NCBI RefSeq assembly: GCF_963924675.1
Contig: NC_089222.1
Coordinates: 1,116,001 to 1,180,000 of the forward strand
Origin: Phocoena phocoena
Lineage: Eukaryota > Chordata > Mammalia > Artiodactyla > Phocoenidae
DNA: 64,000 nucleotides
Direction of reading: 5' to 3'
A model generated the notes under the pieces. The model worked only from the letters and a program-made list of their open reading frames with translations, had not been told where the DNA came from and did not search any database. The translations under genes and the position numbers were made by a program. Below, piece after piece: positions 49,449-61,668 of the stretch. Within the stretch, counting starts at the first letter, position 1; each line of letters starts with the position of its first letter.

Positions 49449-51194
49449 ACAGTGAAATAGAGAGCAATTCTTAACTAATTCACTCAGGGCATGTGATGCA
49501 ACCGGGATTGACCACATGTACACCCAGAGCTGGTTGAGACATAAGGCTGGACACTTCAGGCTGATAGCATTGGTGAGTTTCGGTGAGCAAATGCAGACCC
49601 TTTGAAGTCATACTGCATGGTACCCATTCCATGGGTCCCAACTCTCCAGGTTCAAGGGATTCTTCCTCCAGCTAAAACATGCATGGGAAACCCAGAATAT
49701 CGTCCACCGTGTGATTGGGAAACGATTTAAAATGCATCTCAGTTTTCGTATCCTGGTCCTCGGGTTCACCATTCCAGATGCTTTACTAACACTCTCTCCG
49801 CTTGGAGAGTCAGTGCCTTTAACCTCCTGTTTGGCACAGCTTGCAATTTCTGTGCAAGATGAAGAGGAATAGGGAGAACCAATGAGAGACTATCTATAGG
49901 TGTCTGCACGGGCAAATGTAACACTCATTTCCCACCAGGAGGAGGAATTAACCAAAGGCTCAGCATGCCCTGCCGGAAACAGATTAGGGCCTGAAGCAAT
50001 CTTGCGGTTTTGTGCCCAGCTCACAAGAAAGCGAGTTGAAGAAAGGAGCTCAGGGGCACTGTAATTCACAAACCTGCAGAGTTATAAATGACAGCTATCC
50101 TCCAAAAATATATTGAAGTAAGCCTGCGAAGGGGACTTGAAAGCGGGGCAGAATTTCAGGAAAACGATTGCAGGGGGTAGACTGGATTTGCCCTGAAAGC
50201 ATAGGAAAAGAGGCAGAACGTCGACAATGATGCACTTGGCCAAAAAGGGCGTATGCGTTTTTTCCTGAATATATTCAGGAAAAAACGCATTCGCCCTTTT
50301 TGGCCAACCAAGCAAGCCTGTAAAGAAATCTGCACTACAATGAAGTCTCACTGCCCCCGGGGCAAAAGGGCCATCTGAAAAAAATGTAAAATCCATAAAG
50401 GTAGGAAAGGATATGGAGAACAGGGAGCCTTGTTATGCTGATTGGCAGGATGTAAATTGCCAACAGCCACCCTGGAGAAGTGTATGGTGTTTCCTGAAAC
50501 ACATAAGAAATAAAGCAACACAGCCTATGGCAATTGCACTTATGGTCCTATTCCTTAGGGAAATTAAAATCAAAAACAGAGAGCTACCCCAAAGTTTGGG
50601 ACGGCTGTGTTCCCAAGAAGCTCGTCTACAGTACCAGGTAAATATCCCAGAAAGCAAAAAATGGATAAAGAAGTTGTGGCACGTACGTACAATGCAATAT
50701 CACTCAGCAATGAAATCTGTGTCATCAGGCCCGTAGCGGCATAGTGAGTGGATGCAGGTACGGTGATTCTACGTGAACTACGTCACACAGAAACAGAAAC
50801 ATCATAAGATATCACTAATTCACGGAATGTAAACTTGACTACACATGAACTGAATTACAAAACAGAACAGGGTGTCATATTTAGAAAACCAACTAATGCT
50901 TGCTTATGGGGAAAGGTGCCTTGGGGTGCTGCATAAAACCAGAGACTGAAATTAGCACAGATATCTTTCCATAAGCCAAATATGTAATAGACAAGACCTA
51001 CTCCTTGCTCAACGAAATGGACTCAACACCACATATTCAACGCCTAGGAATATACATGACTAGGAAGAATCTTAAAACCCATGGATATATATGTCTCCGT
51101 AACAGAATCAAGCGTGTGTACAGCGGCCGAAACGCAGCAGTGAAAATCCGATAAATCCCATTATGAAAATAAATTTCGAAAACAAAACACAAAG
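49449..51194 (+). repeat. Satellite unit 29
   Basis: 1,746 bp. Beta haplotype with gagctacccc; ORF2 stop at 50830; class H (tatctttcc, gtaacagaatc). Copies lie at units 34 and 36. Confidence 0.92.
50236..50307. repeat. 72-bp palindrome (unit 29)
   Basis: One mismatch, gcattcg in the right arm. Confidence 0.9.
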
Positions 51195-52939
51195 ACAGTG
51201 AAATAGAGAGCAATTTTTAAATAATTCACTCAGGGCATGTGATGCAACCGGGATTGACCACATCTACACCCAGAGCTGGTTTAGACATAAGGCTGGACAC
51301 TTCAGGCTGATAGCATTGGTGAGTTTCGGTGAGCAAATGCAGACCCTTTGAAGTCATACTGCATGGTACCTATTCCATGGGTCCCAACTTTTCAGTTTCA
51401 AGTGATTCTTCCTCCAGCTAAAACATGCATGGGAAACCCACAGTATGGTCCACCGTGTGATTGGGAAACGATTAAAAATGCATCTCAGTTTCCGTATCCT
51501 GGTCCTCGGGTTCACCATTCCAGATGCTTTACTAACACTCTCCCCGCTTGGAGAGTCAGTGCCTTTAACCTCCTCTTTGGCACAGCTTGCAATTTCTGTG
51601 CAAAATGAACAGGAATAGGGAGATCCAATGAGAGACTAGCTGTAGGTGTCTGCACGGGCAAATGTAACGCTCATTGCCCACCAGGAAGAGGAATTAAACA
51701 AAGGCTCAGTGTGCCCTGCTGGAAACAGATTAGGGCCTGAAGCAATCCTGCGGTTTTGTGCCCAGCTCACAAGAAAGCGAGTTGAAGAAAGGAGCTCAGG
51801 GGCACTGTAATTCACAAACCTGCAGAGTTATAAATGACAGCTATCTTCCAAAAGTATATTGAAGTAAGCCTGCGAAGGGGACTTGAAAGCGGAGCAGAAT
51901 TTCAGGAAAACGTTTGCAGGGGGTACACTGGAATTGCCCTGAAAGCATAGGAAAAGACGCACAACGTCGACAATGATGCACTTGGCCAAAAAGGGCGTAT
52001 GCGTTTTTTACTGAATATATTCAGGAAAAAACGCATACGCCCTTTTTGGCCAACCAAGCAAGCCTGTAAAGGAAATCTGCACTACAATGAAATCTCACTG
52101 CCCCCCGGGAAAAGGGCCATCTGAAAAAACTGTAAAATCCAGAAAGGTAGGACAGGATATGGAGAACAGGGAGCCTTGTTATGCTGATTGGCAGGAGGTA
52201 AATTTCCAACAGCCACCCTGGAGAAGTGTATGGTGTTTCCTGAAACACGTAAGAAACAAAGCAACACAGCCTATGGCACTTCCACATATGGTCCTATAGC
52301 TTACGGAAATTAAAATCAAAAACAGACAGCCACCCCAATATTTGGGATGGCTGTGTTCACAAGTAGCTCGTCTACAGTATCAGGTAAATATCCCAGAAAG
52401 CAAAAAATGGATAAAGACGTTGTGGCACGTACGTACAATGCAATATCACTCAGCAATGAAATCTGTGTCATCAGGCCCGTAGCGGCATAGTGAGTGGATG
52501 CAGGTACGGTGATTCTACGTGAACTACGTCACACAGAAAAAGAAACATCATAAGATATCACTAATACACGGAATGTAAACTTGACTACACATGAACTGAA
52601 TTACAAAACAGAACAGGGTCTCAAATTTAGAAAACCAACTAGTGCTTGCTTATGGGGAAAGGTGCCTTGGGGTGTTGCATAAAACCAGAGACTGAAATTA
52701 GCACAGATAACTTTCCATAAGCCAAATATGTAATAGAAAAGACCTACTCCTTGCTCAACGAAATGGACCCAACACCACATATTCAACGCCTAGGAATATA
52801 CCTGACTAGGAAGAATCTTAAAACCCATGGATATATATGTCTCCGTAAGAGAATCAAGCGTGTGTACAGCGGCCGAAACGCAGCAGTGAAAATCCGATAA
52901 ATCCCATTATCAAATAAATTTCGAAAACAAAACACAAAG
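51195..52939 (+). repeat. Satellite unit 30
   Basis: 1,745 bp. Alpha haplotype; ORF2 stop at 52576; class E with a 1-bp loss in tcaaataaat. Repeated as unit 35, 8,729 bp away. Confidence 0.92.
51982..52053. repeat. 72-bp palindrome (unit 30)
   Basis: One mismatch near the centre, tttactg for ttcctg. Confidence 0.9.
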
Positions 52940-54685
52940 ACAGTGAAATAGAGAGCAATTCTTAAATAATTCACTCAGGGCATGTGATGCAACCGGGATT
53001 GACCACATCTACACCCAGAGCTGGTTGAGACATAAGGCTGGACACTTCAGGCTGATAGCATTCGTGAGTTTCGGTGAGCAAATGCAGACCCTTTGAAGTC
53101 ATACTGCATGGTACCCATTCCATGGGTCCCAACTCTCCAGGTTCAAGGCATTCTTCCTCCAGCTAAAACATGCATGGGAAACCCAGAGTATCATCCACCG
53201 TGTGATTGGGAATCGATTTAAAATGCATCTCAGTTTTCGTATCCTGGTCCTCGGGTTCACCATTCCAGATGCTTTACTAACACTCTCCCCGCTTGGAGAG
53301 TCAGTGCCTTTAACCTCCTGTTTGGCACAGCTTGCAATTTCTGTGCAAGATGAACAGGAATAGGGAGAACCAATGAGAGACTAGCTGTAGGTGTCTGCAC
53401 GGGCAAATGTAACGCTCATTGCCGACCAGGAAGTGGAATTAAACAAAGGCTCAGCGAGCCCTGCTGAAAACAGATTAGGGCCTGAAGCAATCCTGCGGTT
53501 TTGTGCCCAGCTCACAAGAAAGAGAGTTGAAGAAAGTAGCTCAGGGGCACTGTAATTCAAAAACCTGCAGAGTTATAAATGACAGCTATCCTGCAAATAT
53601 ATATTGAAGTAAGCCTGCGAAGGGGACTTGAAAGCGGGGCAGAATTTCAGGAAAACGATTGCAGGGGGTAGACTGCAATTGCCCTGAAAGCATAGGAAAA
53701 GAGGCACAACGTCGACAATGATGCACTTGGCCAAAAAGGGCGTATGCGTTTTGTCCTGAATATATTCAGGAAAAAACGCATACGCCCTTTTTGGCCAACC
53801 AAGCAAGCCTGTAAAGGAAATCTGCACTACAATGAAGTCTCACTGCCCGCCGGGCAAAAGGGCCATCTGAAAAAAGTGTAAAATCCAGAAAGGGAGGACA
53901 GGATATGGAGAACAGGGAGCCTTGTTATGCTGATTGGCAGGATGTAAATTGTGAACAGCCACCCTGGAGAAGTGTATGGTGTTTCCTGAAACACGTAAGA
54001 AATAAAGCAACACAGCCTATGGCAATTGCACTTATGGTCCTATTGCTTAGGGAAATTAAAATAAAAAACAGAGAGCCACCCCAAAGTTTGGGACGGCTGT
54101 GTTCCCAGGAAGCTCGTCTACCGTACCAGGTAAATATCCCAGAAAGCAAAAAATGGATAAAGAAGTTGTGGCACGTACGTGCAATGCAATATCACTCAGC
54201 AATGAAATCTGTGTCATCAGGCCCGTAGCGGCATAGTGAGTGGATGCAGGTACGGTGATTCTACGTGAATTACGTCACACAGAAAAAGAAACATCATAAG
54301 ATATCACTAATACACGGAATGTAAACTTGACTACACATGAACTGAATTACAAAACAGAACAAGGTCTCAAATTTAGAAAACCAACTAGTGCTTGCTTATG
54401 GTGAAAGGTGCATTGGGGTGCTGCATAAAACCAGAGATTGAAATTAGCACAGATAACATTCCATAAGCCAAATATGTAATAGACAAGACCTACTCCTTGC
54501 TCAACGAAATGGACTCAACACCACCTATTCATCGCCTAAGAATATACCTGACTAGGAAGTATCTTAAAACGATGGATTTATATTTCTCCATAAGAGAATC
54601 AAGCGTGTGTACAGCCGCATAAACGCAGCAGTGAAAATCCGATAAATCCCATTATCAAAATAAATTCCAAAAACAAAACACAAAG
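52940..54685 (+). repeat. Satellite unit 31 (divergent 3' UTR)
   Basis: 1,746 bp. Beta haplotype; ORF2 stop at 54322. The 3' UTR near 54520-54670 is the most altered in the window (cacctattcatcgcc, aaacgatggatttatat, cagccgcataaac, attccaaaaac). Confidence 0.92.
53727..53798. repeat. 72-bp palindrome (unit 31)
   Basis: One mismatch, ttttgtcc in the left arm. Confidence 0.9.
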
Positions 54686-56430
54686 ACAGTGAAATAGAGA
54701 GCAATTCTTAAATAATTCACTCAGGGCATGTGATGCAACCGGGATTTAACACATCTACACCCAGAGCTGGTTGAGACATAAGGCTGGACACTTCAGGCTG
54801 ATAGCATTGGTGAGTTTCGGTGAGCAAATGCAGACCCTTTGAAGTCATACTGCATGGTACTCATTCCATGGGTCCCAACTCTGCAGGTTCAAGGGATTCT
54901 TCCTCCAGCTAAAACATACATGGGAAACCCAGAGTATCATCCACCGTGTGATTGGGAAATGATTTAAAATGCATCTCAGTTTTCGTATCCTGGTCCTCGG
55001 GTTCACCATTCCAGATGCTTTACTAACACTCTCCATGCTTAGAGACTCAGTGCCTTTAACCTCCTCTTTGGCACAGCTTGCAATTTCTGTGCAATATGAA
55101 CAGGAATAGGGAGAACCAATGAGAGACTAGCTGTAGGTGTCTGCACGGGCAAATGTAACGCTCATTTCCCACCAGGAAGAGGAATTAACCAAAGGCTCAG
55201 TGTGCCTGCCGGAAACAGATTAGGGCCTGAAGCAATCCTGCGGTTTTGTGCCCAGCTCACAAGAAAGCGAGTTGAAGAAAGGAGCTCAGGGGCACTGTAA
55301 TTCACAAACCTGCAGAGTTATAAAAGACAGCTATCCTCCAAACATATATTGAAGTAAGCCTGCGAAGGGGACTGAAAAGGGGGGCAGAATTTCAGGAAAA
55401 CGATTGCAGGGGTAGACTGGAATTGCCCTGAAAGCATAGGAAAAGAGGCAGAACGTCGACAATGATGCACTTGGCCAAAAAGTGCGTATGTGTTTTTTCC
55501 TGAATATATTCAGGAAAAAACGCATACGCACTTTTTGGCCAACCAAGCAAGCCAGTAAAGGAAATCTGCACTACAATGAAGTCTCACTGCCCCCCGGGCA
55601 AAAGGGCCATCTGAAAAAAGTGTAAAATCCAGAAAGGTAGGACAGGATATGGAGAACAGGGAGCCTTGTTATGCTGATTGGCAGGATGTAAATTGCCAGC
55701 AGCCACCCTGGAGAAGTGTATGGTGTTTCCTGAAACACGTAAGAAACAAAGCAACACAGCCTATGGCACTTCCACTTATGGTCCTATAGTTTACGGAAAT
55801 TAAAATCAAAAACAGACAGCCACCCCAATATTTGGGACGGCTGTGTTCACAAGAAGCTCGTCTACAGTATCAGGTAAATATCCCAGAAAGCAAAAAATGG
55901 ATAAAGAAGTTGTGGCACGTACGTACAATGCAATATCACTCAGCAATGCAATCTGTGTCATCAGGCCCGTAGCGGCATAGTGAGTGGATGCAGGTACGGT
56001 GATTTTACGTGAACTACGTCACACAGAAAAAGAAACATCATAAGATATCACTAATACACGGAATGTAAACTTGACTACACATGAACTGAATTACAAAACA
56101 GACCAGGGTCTCAAATTTAGAAAACCAACTAGTGCTTGCTTATGGGAAAAGGTGCCTTGGGGTGCTGCATAAAAACAGAGACTGAAATTAGCACAGATAA
56201 CTTTCCATAAGCCAAATATGTAATAGAAAAGACCTACTCCTTTCTCAACGATATGGACCCAACACCACATATTCAACGCCTAGGAATATACCTGACTAGG
56301 AAGAATCTTAAAACCCATGGATATATATGTCTCCATAAGAGAATCAAGCGTGTGTACAGCGGCCGAAAAGCAGCAGTGAAAATCCGATAAATCCCATTAT
56401 CAAAATAAATTTCGAAAACAAAACACAAAG
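54686..56430 (+). repeat. Satellite unit 32 (divergent)
   Basis: 1,745 bp. It carries the palindrome with matched changes in both arms. Several private changes (gggatttaac, gtgcctgccgg, ctgaaaaggggg). Alpha haplotype; ORF2 stop at 56066. Confidence 0.92.
55471..55542. repeat. 72-bp palindrome with paired arm changes (unit 32)
   Basis: G-to-T at 55483 in the left arm is matched by C-to-A at 55530, its exact partner in the right arm, so pairing is kept. A second change, T at 55491, faces G at 55522, which would be a U-G wobble in RNA. Confidence 0.92.
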
Positions 56431-58177
56431 ACAGTGAAATAGAGAGCAATTCTTAAATAATTCACTCAGGGCATGTGATGCAACCGGGATTTAACACATC
56501 TACACCCAGAGCTGGTTGAGACATAAGGCTGGACACTTCAGGCTGATAGCATTGGTGAGTTTCGGTGAGCAAATGCAGACCCTTTGAAGTCATACTGCAT
56601 GGTACCCATTCCATGGGTCCCAACTCTCCAGGTTCAAGGCATTCTTCCTCCAGCTAAAACATGCATGGGAAACCCAGAGTATCGTCCACCGTGTGATTGG
56701 GAAACGATTTAAAATGCATCTCAGTTTTCGAATCCTGGTCCTCGGGTTCACCATTCCAGATGCTTTACTAACACTCTCCCCGCTTGGAGAGTCAGTGCCT
56801 TTAACCTCCTCTTTGGCACAGCTTGCAATTTCTGTGCAAGATGAACAGGAATAGGGAGAACCAATGAGAGACTAGCTGTAGGTGTCTGCACGGGCAAATG
56901 TAATTCTCATTTCCCACCAGGAAGAGGAATTAACCAAAGGCTCAGCATGCCTTGCCGGAAACAGATTACGGCCTGAAGCAATCCGGCGGTTTTGTGCCCA
57001 GCTCACAAGAAAGCGAGTTGAAGAAAGGAGCTCAGGGGCACTTTAATTCACAAACCTGCAGAGTTATAAATGACAGCTATCCTCCAAAAGTATATCAAAG
57101 TAAGCCTGCGAAGGGGACTTGAATGTGGGGCAGAATTTCAGGAAAACGATTGCAGGGGGTAGAGTGGAATTGCCCTGAAAGCATAGGAAAAGAGGCAGAA
57201 CGTCGACAATGATGCACTTGGCCAAAAAGGGCTTATGCGTTTTTTCCTGAATATATTCAGGAAAAAACGCATACGCCCTTTTTGGCCAACCAAGCAAGCC
57301 TGTAAAGGAAATCTGCACTACAATGAAGTCTCACTGCCCTCCGGGCAAAAGGGCCATCTGAAAAAAGTGTAAAATCCAGAAAGGTAGGACAGGATATGGA
57401 GAACAGGGAGCCTTGTTATGCTGATTGGCAGGATGTAAATTGCCAGCAGCCACCCTGGAGAAGTGTATGGTGTTTCCTGAAACACGTAAGAAACAAAGCA
57501 ACACAGCCTATGGCACTTCCACTTATGGTCCTATAGCTTACGGAAATTAAAATCAAAAACAGACAGCCACCTCAATATTTGGGACGGCTGTGTTCACAAG
57601 AAGCTCGTCTACAGTATCAGGTAAATATCCCAGAAAGGAAAAAATGGATAAAGATGTTGTGGCACGTATGTACAATGCAATATCACTCAGCAATGAAATC
57701 TGTGTCATCAGGCCCGTAGCGGCATAGTGAGTGGATGCAGGTACGGTGATTCTATGTGAACTACGTCACACAGAAATAGAAACATCATAAGATATCACTA
57801 ATACACGGAATGTAAACTTGACTATACATGAACTGAATTACAAAACAGAACAGGGTCTCAAATTTAGAAAACCAACTAGTGCTTGCTTATGGGGAAAGGT
57901 GCCTTGGGGTGCTGCATAAAACCAGAGACTGAAATTAGCACAGATAACTTTCCATAAGCCAAATATGTAATAGACAAGACCTACTCCTTGCTCAACGAAA
58001 TGGACCCAACACCACATATTCAACGCCTAGGAATATACCTGACTAGGAAGAATCTTAAAACCCATGGATATATATGTCTCCGTAAGAGAATCAAGCGTGT
58101 GTACAGCGGCTGAAACGCAGCAGTGAAAATCCGATAAATCCCATTATCAAAATAAATTTCGAAAACAAAACACAAAG
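56431..58177 (+). repeat. Satellite unit 33
   Basis: 1,747 bp. It shares gggatttaac near its left end with unit 32. Alpha haplotype; ORF2 stop at 57813; class G. The 8,729-bp offset match to unit 28 begins inside its 3' UTR. Confidence 0.92.
57218..57289. repeat. 72-bp palindrome (unit 33)
   Basis: One mismatch, gggctta in the left arm. Confidence 0.9.
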
Positions 58178-59923
58178 ACAGTGAAATAGAGAGCAATTCT
58201 TAACTAATTCACTCAGGGCATGTGATGCAACCGGGATTGACCACATGTACACCCAGAGCTGGTTGAGACATAAGGCTGGACACTTCAGGCTGATAGCATT
58301 GGTGAGTTTCGGTGAGCAAATGCAGACCCTTTGAAGTCATACTGCATGGTACCCATTCCATGGGTCCCAACTCTCCAGGTTCAAGGGATTCTTCCTCCAG
58401 CTAAAACATGCATGGGAAACCCAGAGTATCGTCCACCGTGTGATTGGGAAACGATTTAAAATGCATCTCAGTTTTCGTATCCTGGTCCTCGGGTTCACCA
58501 TTCCAGATGCTTTACTAACACTCTCTCCGCTTGGAGAGTCAGTGCCTTTAACCTCCTGTTTGGCACAGCTTGCAATTTCTGTGCAAGATGAAGAGGAATA
58601 GGGAGAACCAATGAGAGACTATCTATAGGTGTCTGCACGGGCAAATGTAACACTCATTTCCCACCAGGAGGAGGAATTAACCAAAGGCTCAGCATGCCCT
58701 ACCGGAAACAGATTAGGGCCTGAAGCAATCTTGCGGTTTTGTGCCCAGCTCACAAGAAAGCGAGTTGAAGAAAGGAGCTCAGGGGCACTGTAATTCACAA
58801 ACCTGCAGAGTTATAAATGACAGCTATCCTCCAAAAATATATTGAAGTAAGCCTGCGAAGGGGACTTGAAAGCGGGGCAGAATTTCAGGAAAACGATTGC
58901 AGGGGGTAGACTGGATTTGCCCTGAAAGCATAGGAAAAGAGGCAGAACGTCGACAATGATGCACTTGGCCAAAAAGGGCGTATGCGTTTTTTCCTGAATA
59001 TATTCAGGAAAAAACGCATTCGCCCTTTTTGGCCAACCAAGCAAGCCTGTAAAGAAATCTGCACTACAATGAAGTCTCACTGCCCCCGGGGCAAAAGGGC
59101 CATCTGAAAAAAATGTAAAATCCATAAAGGTAGGAAAGGATATGGAGAACAGGGAGCCTTGTTATGCTGATTGGCAGGATGTAAATTGCCAACAGCCACC
59201 CTGGAGAAGTGTATGGTGTTTCCTGAAACACGTAAGAAATAAAGCAACACAGCCTATGGCAATTGCACTTATGGTCCTATTCCTTAGGGAAATTAAAATC
59301 AAAAACAGAGAGCTACCCCAAAGTTTGGGACGGCTGTGTTCCCAAGAAGCTCGTCTACAGTACCAGGTAAATATCCCAGAAAGCAAAAAATGGATAAAGA
59401 AGTTGTGGCACGTACGTACAATGCAATATCACTCAGCAATGAAATCTGTGTCATCAGGCCCGTAGCGGCATAGTGAGTGGATGCAGGTACGGTGATTCTA
59501 CGTGAACTACGTCACACAGAAACAGAAACATCATAAGATATCACTAATTCACGGAATGTAAACTTGACTACACATGAACTGAATTACAAAACAGAACAGG
59601 GTCTCAAATTTAGAAAACCAACTAGTGCTTGCTTATGGGGAAAGGTGCGTTGGGGTGCTGCATAAAACCAGAGACTGAAATTAGCACAGATATCTTTCCA
59701 TAAGCCAAATATGTAATAGACAAGACCTACTCCTTGCTCAACGAAAGGGACTCAACACCACATATTCAACGCCTAGGAATATACATGACTAGGAAGAATC
59801 TTAAAACCCATGGATATATATGTCTCCGTAACAGAATCAAGCGTGTGTACAGCGGCCGAAACGCAGCAGTGAAAATCCGATAAATCCCATTATGAAAATA
59901 AATTTCGAAAACAAAACACAAAG
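58178..59923 (+). repeat. Satellite unit 34
   Basis: 1,746 bp. Copy of unit 29 at 8,729 bp. Beta haplotype (gagctacccc); ORF2 stop at 59559; class H. Confidence 0.92.
58965..59036. repeat. 72-bp palindrome (unit 34)
   Basis: One mismatch, gcattcg, as in unit 29. Confidence 0.9.
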
Positions 59924-61668
59924 ACAGTGAAATAGAGAGCAATTTTTAAATAATTCACTCAGGGCATGTGATGCAACCGGGATTGACCACATCTACACCC
60001 AGAGCTGGTTTAGACATAAGGCTGGACACTTCAGGCTGATAGCATTGGTGAGTTTCGGTGAGCAAATGCAGACCCTTTGAAGTCATACTGCATGGTACCT
60101 ATTCCATGGGTCCCAACTTTTCAGTTTCAAGTGATTCTTCCTCCAGCTAAAACATGCATGGGAAACCCACAGTATGGTCCACCGTGTGATTGGGAAACGA
60201 TTAAAAATGCATCTCAGTTTCCGTATCCTGGTCCTCGGGTTCACCATTCCAGATGCTTTACTAACACTCTCCCCGCTTGGAGAGTCAGTGCCTTTAACCT
60301 CCTCTTTGGCACAGCTTGCAATTTCTGTGCAAAATGAACAGGAATAGGGAGAACCAATGAGAGACTAGCTGTAGGTGTCTGCACGGGCAAATGTAACGCT
60401 CATTGCCCACCAGGAAGAGGAATTAAACAAAGGCTCAGTGTGCCCTGCTGGAAACAGATTAGGGCCTGAAGCAATCCTGCGGTTTTGTGCCCAGCTCACA
60501 AGAAAGCGAGTTGAAGAAAGGAGCTCAGGGGCACTGTAATTCACAAACCTGCAGAGTTATAAATGACAGCTATCTTCCAAAAGTATATTGAAGTAAGCCT
60601 GCGAAGGGGACTTGAAAGCGGAGCAGAATTTCAGGAAAACGTTTGCAGGGGGTACACTGGAATTGCCCTGAAAGCATAGGAAAAGACGCACAACGTCGAC
60701 AATGATGCACTTGGCCAAAAAGGGCGTATGCGTTTTTTACTGAATATATTCAGGAAAAAACGCATACGCCCTTTTTGGCCAACCAAGCAAGCCTGTAAAG
60801 GAAATCTGCACTACAATGAAATCTCACTGCCCCCCGGGAAAAGGGCCATCTGAAAAAACTGTAAAATCCAGAAAGGTAGGACAGGATATGGAGAACAGGG
60901 AGCCTTGTTATGCTGATTGGCAGGATGTAAATTGCCAACAGCCACCCTGGAGAAGTGTATGGTGTTTCCTGAAACACGTAAGAAACAAAGCAACACAGCC
61001 TATGGCACTTCCACATATGGTCCTATAGCTTACGGAAATTAAAATCAAAAACAGACAGCCACCCCAATATTTGGGATTCCTGTGTTCACAAGTAGCTCGT
61101 CTACAGTATCAGGTAAATATCCCAGAAAGCAAAAAATGGATAAAGACGTTGTGGCACGTACGTACAATGCAATATCACTCAGCAATGAAATCTGTGTCAT
61201 CAGGCCCGTAGCGGCATAGTGAGTGGATGCAGGTACGGTGATTCTACGTGAACTACGTCACACAGAAAAAGAAACATCATAAGATATCACTAATACACGG
61301 AATGTAAACTTGACTACACATGAACTGAATTACAAAACAGAACAGGGTCTCAAATTTAGAAAACCAACTAGTGCTTGCTTATGGGGAAAGGTGCCTTGGG
61401 GTGTTGCATAAAACCAGAGACTGAAATTAGCACAGATAACTTTCCATAAGCCAAATATGTAATAGAAAAGACCTACTCCTTGCTCAACGAAATGGACCCA
61501 ACACCACATATTCAACGCCTAGGAATATACCTGACTAGGAAGAATCTTAAAACCCATGGATATATATGTCTCCGTAAGAGAATCAAGCGTGTGTACAGCG
61601 GCCGAAACGCAGCAGTGAAAATCCGATAAATCCCATTATCAAATAAATTTCGAAAACAAAACACAAAG
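59924..61668 (+). repeat. Satellite unit 35
   Basis: 1,745 bp. Copy of unit 30 at 8,729 bp. Alpha haplotype with gggattcctgtg near 61074 instead of gggatggctgtg. ORF2 stop at 61305; class E. Confidence 0.92.
60711..60782. repeat. 72-bp palindrome (unit 35)
   Basis: One mismatch, tttactg, as in unit 30. Confidence 0.9.
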
